Positions 59,894-64,000 of a DNA stretch of 64,000 nt are shown piece after piece. Origin of the DNA: DYJK01 sp040755055 (GTDB lineage: Bacteria > Bacteroidota > Ignavibacteria > Ignavibacteriales > Melioribacteraceae); NCBI GenBank assembly GCA_040755055.1, contig JBFMBS010000017.1, positions 1-64,000 on the forward strand, in the 5' to 3' direction. The stretch's first letter is position 1. Each line of letters begins with the position of its first letter. The position numbers were made by a program, and so were the translations under genes. A model generated the notes under the pieces. It was not told where the DNA came from. It searched no databases and was given only the letters and a program-made list of their open reading frames with translations.

Positions 59894-60268
59894 CTATTCA
59901 TAATCCCATTTTGAGTGGTCAGCAGCACTTGTCACGGCGTAGCCATTAGGCGAAGCCGGATCTTCGTCATCTTCCTCATCTTCATTCTGAATTCTGTCCT
60001 CTGACTTCTGATCTCTGTTCTTAAATATCCACTCATCTAATTCAGCTTTGCTGAAGAACAGCATCTTCCCGGAAGGTTTATAATGCGGTATTATTTTTCG
60101 GTAGGTTAATTTGTATAGATAACTTGGTGCAAAACCAAGATACGCGCACGCTTCTTTGAAGTTAAGCGGCTTGTCATCTTTTTTCTTTAGTAGGTTTTCA
60201 AGTGAACTTAATTTCTCAAGAACCTTTTCACTTGATTTTTTCGCGGTTGCTTTTTTTGTAGGTCTCAT
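59894..60268 (-). CDS. Excisionase-like helix-turn-helix protein
   Basis: 124 residues. A basic N-terminus and short coiled coil precede a MerR/excisionase-type winged helix: LNFKEACAYLGFAPSYLYKLTYRKIIPHYKPSGKMLFFSKAELDEWI. The tail is acidic (EDEEDDEDPASP) and contains a palindromic-unit-like stretch (DPASPNGYAVT, about 103-113) similar to DPASP in the primase gene. It lies upstream of the integrase gene, the usual place for a recombination directionality factor. AGGA upstream. Confidence 0.8.
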   Translation of the reverse strand: MRPTKKATAKKSSEKVLEKLSSLENLLKKKDDKPLNFKEACAYLGFAPSYLYKLTYRKIIPHYKPSGKMLFFSKAELDEWIFKNRDQKSEDRIQNEDEEDDEDPASPNGYAVTSAADHSKWDYE

Positions 60269-60355
60269 TTTTTATCCTCGTTAAAATTGTTTTCAATCTT
60301 CGAGGATAAAATTGCTTATAAAAGGAAAGGAAAGTAATTCACCAATACTTTACCA

Positions 60356-60943
60356 TTACTTCACCATAGTCTTAACAATCTTTTCCATTTCTTGGCTTGG
60401 ATTTAATAGATTGTTCTTCAACTGCTGCCGTATTGATTTATTACTTTTGTGGTTAGTCCCTCTTGCCAAGGCTCGGCTTTTCCGAGACTGGTCTTCACAA
60501 GTGAAGTGTGTAAAAAGAAATTTATCTTTGTCTTTGCGATCCGGTACAAAACCAAACTGAATGAGCTGATCAAATAAAAAAATCAAATCTTGTTTGTTCT
60601 TAAGCCAAACAATCTTCTCAATTTGCTTACTACTTTTTTCAATCGAAACAATCTCTTGTTCTTTGTTCGGTTTTTCTTCTAACAGCTTAAGCTGTTTTCT
60701 GTAAAACCTAATTTCGCTTTTAATTCGCTTTTCAAATGGTTCCTTATTTGAATACAAATCTATATCCAAATCATTGTTGCTGTTTTTCTTTTCTTTCAGC
60801 ACATACTCTAAATACATAATTCTTTTTTGAGTAGTCTTTAAACTTTCGCAATAGCTGATTACTTTATCGAAATCAAAATTAAAGGTTGAGTCCGCCGAAG
60901 GCGGATTCGATATTGTTTTTGAATATCTTATCTTACTTCTCAT
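60356..60943 (-). CDS. RteC-like mobile-element protein
   Basis: 195 residues. The C-terminal half (IVWLKNKQDLIFLFDQLIQFGFVPDRKDKDKFLFTHF ... KSIRQQLKNNLLNPSQEMEKIVKTMV) fits the RteC-like pattern I/VxWxxxxxxLxxLFxxLxxxG found in Bacteroidota mobile elements. The N-terminal half is helical and charged. Residues 13-18 (NPPSAD) come from a palindrome TCCGCC-GAA-GGCGGA (60891-60905). Residues near SRKSRALARGTN are encoded by a second palindrome-like stretch (60472-60486). Probably a regulator of excision or transfer. Confidence 0.6.
   Translation of the reverse strand: MRSKIRYSKTISNPPSADSTFNFDFDKVISYCESLKTTQKRIMYLEYVLKEKKNSNNDLDIDLYSNKEPFEKRIKSEIRFYRKQLKLLEEKPNKEQEIVSIEKSSKQIEKIVWLKNKQDLIFLFDQLIQFGFVPDRKDKDKFLFTHFTCEDQSRKSRALARGTNHKSNKSIRQQLKNNLLNPSQEMEKIVKTMVK
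60891..60905. repeat. In-frame palindrome in the RteC-like gene
   Basis: TCCGCC-GAA-GGCGGA, perfect arms, read as Pro-Pro-Ser-Ala-Asp near the protein N-terminus. Confidence 0.65.
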
Positions 60944-61079
60944 ATCAGTCCCGCAAAAAATTTTGTTATTCTCTCAATTAATTTACCACATTATTAAAAA
61001 CTTTTCTTAAATTTTGAATTAAAAAATGAACTTTTCCCTAAAGGGGAATATTCCTGTGATTTCAATGTAAGCAGCATAA

Positions 61080-62060
61080 ATGGACAAATATCAGAAAGCA
61101 GAACAATTTGTAAACTATCTTGCTAATCAAAATGCAAAAACGTTTTACGATTTTACAGAAAAGTTTCTGCAGATACTTTATCCATCAGAATTAATAGAAA
61201 TAAAAACCAAACTCAAAAAGGATAGCTACTGCATTGTATCTTCCATTCTTTTTAAGCCATTTCACATTCCGCTTGATACTGTAATTGATTCAAAATCAGT
61301 TCTTAACTCTGATATCATTTCGTATTCTAAAGTACTAAGAAGTCTTTCAAAATTTATTTATATTACAAACAACTCTCACTTTGCTCTATCAGAAGAATTC
61401 AAAGCTTCTGCAGCAAAAAAGTATCCGCATCTTTCTTTTGAACTTTGGAATCACAGAGTATTAAACCAGAAGTTGATTACATTAAGCGAAGAATCATTGA
61501 ATGACCTTTTAGGGGAGTTCCAGCTTTTTGAAGATTACAAAAAAGAATATAAATCATTTGAGGAAGATAGAGACATACTCAAAGAATTGTTCTACTTCAT
61601 TCTTAAAAAGAATCCGCAGTCTGATATTAGACGAACTGTTGAAATGGAAGAACTTACTCATATCAAAGATAAAATTGTTCTTAACTTTTCAATTTATCAA
61701 CACGATAGAGTTAAAAAATCATTTAATAATCTTTACCACCTTGTTCATCAAACAGAAATTTTTATTAAAGACCAGATTCTTATTGATGAAGATTCCATCT
61801 TTGAATTAAAAGAACGGATTCAGTCCGAATATTGTCGCATCGGCAAAAAAGGTGATGCCAATTGTGCTATAAACAACCATCTTATTATTGATGAAGTTGC
61901 AAGAACTCTGTTAACTGATGGTAGAACAAATCATACTCGTTTTCTTAACGCAGCTAAAGCCGTAGTTCTATTCTTTTTTGTCTATTGCGATATAGGTAGA
62001 AAGACTGACGATGAAGTAAATCAAAAAGAACCTGATTTATTTGACGAGGGAATTTCTTGA
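61080..62060 (+). CDS. ABC-3C-type effector/C-terminal-domain protein
   Basis: 326 residues, first of three overlapping genes. The N-terminal ~160 residues read FTEKFLQILYPSELIEIKTK ... SKFIYITNNSHFALSEEFKASAAKKYPHLSFELWNHRVLNQKL. The ITNN..F....E..A...A pattern resembles the segment after the catalytic core of Mrr-like restriction endonucleases, but a clean PD-(D/E)xK set was not found; only VIDSK offers a DxK. The C-terminal part (about 185-310) fits the helical ABC-3C C-terminal domain that docks on the ATPase. No RBS of note. Its stop overlaps the next gene region. Assigned mainly from gene context. Confidence 0.6.
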   Translation: MDKYQKAEQFVNYLANQNAKTFYDFTEKFLQILYPSELIEIKTKLKKDSYCIVSSILFKPFHIPLDTVIDSKSVLNSDIISYSKVLRSLSKFIYITNNSHFALSEEFKASAAKKYPHLSFELWNHRVLNQKLITLSEESLNDLLGEFQLFEDYKKEYKSFEEDRDILKELFYFILKKNPQSDIRRTVEMEELTHIKDKIVLNFSIYQHDRVKKSFNNLYHLVHQTEIFIKDQILIDEDSIFELKERIQSEYCRIGKKGDANCAINNHLIIDEVARTLLTDGRTNHTRFLNAAKAVVLFFFVYCDIGRKTDDEVNQKEPDLFDEGIS

Positions 62061-62062
62061 TT

Positions 62063-62335
62063 ATGTTAATTCCCAACAAATATGAAAACATTGATGATAA
62101 CCTTTTAGTACTTGGTGCAAAGGTTATTTCCTTACTCAAACAAAAACCTTATGTAATTGAAGACTTATTTTTACATTTAAACAAGGAGAGGGGAAGCAAA
62201 AAAAGTAAGTTAATTAATCTTGACCAATACTTTAATGCACTAACTTTTCTTTGGCTTGCCGATTTAATCCTTTACGAAAATTTTATTATTAGTATATATA
62301 GAAATGATACTCAGACGAATTTATTCAACTCCTAA
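62063..62335 (+). CDS. ABC-3C small middle component
   Basis: 90 residues, winged-helix-like: MLIPNKYENIDDNLLVLGAKVISLLKQKPYVIEDLFLHLNKERG and NLDQYFNALTFLWLADLILYENFIISIYRND. The small size, the MLIPxK start and position between the effector-like and DUF2326-like genes fit the middle component of ABC three-component systems (closest to the MC6 type by eye). The ATG at 62063 lies 2 bp after the previous stop with GAGGG upstream. It overlaps the ATPase gene by 32 bp. Confidence 0.65.
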   Translation: MLIPNKYENIDDNLLVLGAKVISLLKQKPYVIEDLFLHLNKERGSKKSKLINLDQYFNALTFLWLADLILYENFIISIYRNDTQTNLFNS

Positions 62336-64000
62336 TGTTTTTTCGCCGGTTACTTTTAAGCTGGGAATAAATTTTATTTTCGGTCAGAAAGAAGTTGCTG
62401 AAGGTGAAGAAAAGAAATCCTTAAATGGAATCGGTAAATCTACTTTTCTTGATTTAATTGACTTTGCCCTTCTTTCCTCATTTACAAAACAAAGTAATAA
62501 AAGATTGTTTGCTGCATACAACAAAGGATATCTAAAAGGTGTTTCAATTACACTTGAATTTGAAGTTGATAAAAAAGCTTACCAGATAACTCGCCGCTTT
62601 GATAAACCAAATTCAGCTTTCCTTGGAAAGATAAAAGAAAAGGAAGTCTTTACTGATATTGAAGAAGTAAAAGAACTTCTTTGTGATATTATCTTTAAGC
62701 GTGATGATTATATCGGCTATTATTCAAATCATTGGTTAAGGAAACTAATTCCTTTTTACATCAAAGTTAAAAAGAGCAAGCGTGACCGTTTTGCAGATCC
62801 TATTCAATACATTCGTGAATTAACAGAAGTTGAGTTAAATCAATATCATTTTTTCTTACTTAATATTGATAACAAACTTTCCACTTCAAATTTTCAAGTG
62901 CAATCTGACTTAAAGCGTTTAACTCCAACTATTACAGAAATTAGTAGATTCATAACAGAGTCTTATCAAGTTGAAGATTTTTCGGAAGCACAGAAGAAAA
63001 TTAATTCGCTTCACTATGAAATATCCAAACTCGAAAATGCTATCCATCTCTTTCGTCTTAGTTACAAATACAAAATAGATGAGGATAAAGCGAACAAGCT
63101 TACCGAAGAAATAAAGCAGTACTGGTTTGAAAATAATAGTGATGAAAGGAAAATAGATAGTTATCGAGATAGTTTGCGTCTCGATATTTCTGTAAAGACC
63201 GGTCACATTAAACGGATTTATGAAGACTTGAATCAGCTTCTTGCAGAAAATATTAAGAAAACTTTGGACCAAGCAATTGACTTCAGAAAAAATCTTATAG
63301 AATCTCGTAAGGAATTTATCGAAGAAGAAATAAAACATCTGGAAGAAAGCATCAAAAAGAGAAATGAAGAAATAAATTTAAGGGAAGAAGAACGAAGCAA
63401 AATATTCAGTTTCCTTGCAGCAAAAAAAGCTATCCGTGATTTAACAGAAGCTTATGCAGAACTTGACCGCAAAAAGAATGATGCCGCAACGCTTCAAGCT
63501 AAAATTCAAATCTATCTTGACTTATCTAAAGAGAAAAAAGATATTCAGTATAAGGAAAAGGAAATTGAGAAAAGTGTTTATCAATTCAAGATTCAAATTC
63601 AAAAACAAGAGCAAGAACTTAATAATGTAATTACTACAATTTATAATGCACTCTATCCTGAAATACAAAGTTCATCTGTCTTTGCAATTGATCTAAAACC
63701 GGAAACGAAATCAAAAATCCAGTTTAATGTAATTACCAATAATGAAATGCTTTCAGAGGGCAAAGGACGCGGTAGAGTCTTAGTTTACGATTTATCTGTT
63801 TTGTTTTATGCAATTGAAAAGAACTTTAAGACACCTCGTTTTCTAATTCACGATGGTGTTTTTGATGGAATGGATAAAACACATTTCATAAAATTATACA
63901 AATTATTACAAGACGAATTACTTAGAGGAAAGCAATTCCAGTATATCGTTACACTTAATGAAGAAGGGACACTCAGTGATAAATTTGGCGAATCAGAATT
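62304..64000 (+). CDS. ABC-3C ATPase, DUF2326-like (runs off the window)
   Basis: At least 565 residues, open to the window edge. The ATPase head has Walker A SLNGIGKSTFLDLIDF (residues 39-54), a signature-like SEGKGRGR (about 484) and a Walker B region FLIHDGVFDGMD (about 512). This IHD..FDG.D pattern is that of DUF2326/ABC-3C ATPases, related to SMC/Rad50 heads. A long coiled coil fills residues about 230-430. The start ATG at 62304 overlaps the middle component gene. It would drive the effector by ATP-dependent sensing of invading nucleic acid or protein. The C-terminal end is missing. Confidence 0.8.
   Translation, partial: MILRRIYSTPNVFSPVTFKLGINFIFGQKEVAEGEEKKSLNGIGKSTFLDLIDFALLSSFTKQSNKRLFAAYNKGYLKGVSITLEFEVDKKAYQITRRFDKPNSAFLGKIKEKEVFTDIEEVKELLCDIIFKRDDYIGYYSNHWLRKLIPFYIKVKKSKRDRFADPIQYIRELTEVELNQYHFFLLNIDNKLSTSNFQVQSDLKRLTPTITEISRFITESYQVEDFSEAQKKINSLHYEISKLENAIHLFRLSYKYKIDEDKANKLTEEIKQYWFENNSDERKIDSYRDSLRLDISVKTGHIKRIYEDLNQLLAENIKKTLDQAIDFRKNLIESRKEFIEEEIKHLEESIKKRNEEINLREEERSKIFSFLAAKKAIRDLTEAYAELDRKKNDAATLQAKIQIYLDLSKEKKDIQYKEKEIEKSVYQFKIQIQKQEQELNNVITTIYNALYPEIQSSSVFAIDLKPETKSKIQFNVITNNEMLSEGKGRGRVLVYDLSVLFYAIEKNFKTPRFLIHDGVFDGMDKTHFIKLYKLLQDELLRGKQFQYIVTLNEEGTLSDKFGESE

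Noticed and set aside
62919..63338. 139-codon minus-strand frame within the ABC ATPase gene
   Set aside because: It is antisense to the coiled-coil region; its Phe-rich composition is the expected complement of Lys/Glu-rich coding sequence.
1..64000. CRISPR array
   Set aside because: No series of regularly spaced direct repeats and no cas genes were seen; the repeats found are palindromic and irregularly placed.

Overview
The window is low-GC DNA from a bacterium of the Bacteroidota/Chlorobiota/Ignavibacteriota group, most likely an Ignavibacteria-type organism. The evidence is a protein with a type IX secretion (T9SS) C-terminal sorting domain of the EQNYPNPFNP kind, a GWxTD-family secreted protein, RteC-like and PrimPol/SF3 mobile-element proteins, AG-rich ribosome binding sites, and the style of the housekeeping genes. 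No rRNA is present. Taxonomy is inferred from protein families only.

Layout. (1) 0.5-12.5 kb is ordinary chromosome: YbjQ, a conserved hypothetical, manC, an rpiB-like isomerase, pyrK-pyrD, folC, rho, a GWxTD protein, pdxA, ftsE, then adk and tadA on the other strand and tRNA-Arg(UCG). (2) 12.8-28.4 kb is an accessory stretch of mostly plus-strand, small single-domain genes: a lipoprotein, a P-loop kinase-like protein, GlxA/AraC regulators, DinB, GyrI-like, VOC proteins, three consecutive RibD-C/DHFR-like genes, two AHSA1/SRPBCC proteins (one with a signal peptide), an HTH_42 glycosylase-like protein, a YjbR-YdhG-MORN-like fusion, an NAD(P)-binding protein and a DUF1697 protein. Three copies of a ~107-157 bp inverted-repeat (MITE-like) element occur here and at the left edge. 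(3) 28.4-55.7 kb looks like a genomic island. It opens with two tandem tRNA-Arg 3' remnants and a tyrosine integrase and ends at an intact tRNA-Arg(ACG) lying in the matching orientation. It carries a sulfur operon (ArsR-rhodanese fusion, SQR-like flavoprotein, DsrE) and, on the minus strand, a large heavy-metal module: ArsR/SmtB repressor, CzcC/B/A-type RND pump, a metal-operon PII protein, Cys-rich small proteins, lipoproteins, a degenerate sensor kinase, outer-membrane barrels, OsmC, a thioredoxin-like protein, two P1B-type ATPases in tandem, and a Met/His-rich T9SS-exported protein. (4) 55.8-64 kb is a second mobile element (zinc-finger-like protein, PrimPol-SF3 helicase, tyrosine integrase, excisionase-like HTH protein, RteC-like protein). 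It is followed by a three-gene ABC-3C-type conflict system whose DUF2326-like ATPase runs off the window end.

How the parts fit. The SmtB-like repressor sits behind a clear -35/-10 promoter with a 16-bp palindrome at the predicted start of transcription, so the metal module is probably induced by divalent metal. The RND subunit has the D..D..E pattern of Co/Zn/Ni/Cd pumps rather than Cu/Ag pumps, and one of the two P-type ATPases is a CPC-type Zn/Cd/Pb exporter. Together they would clear metal from cytoplasm and periplasm.

The most unusual signals are: (a) many short palindromic units in the islands, several lying in frame inside coding sequences, one flanked by an 11-bp direct repeat, and two inside a tRNA-Arg relic (one occupying exactly the length of the anticodon arm); (b) the ABC-3C operon beside a mobile element; and (c) the Met/His-rich exported protein and the ACG-type P-type ATPase in the metal island.
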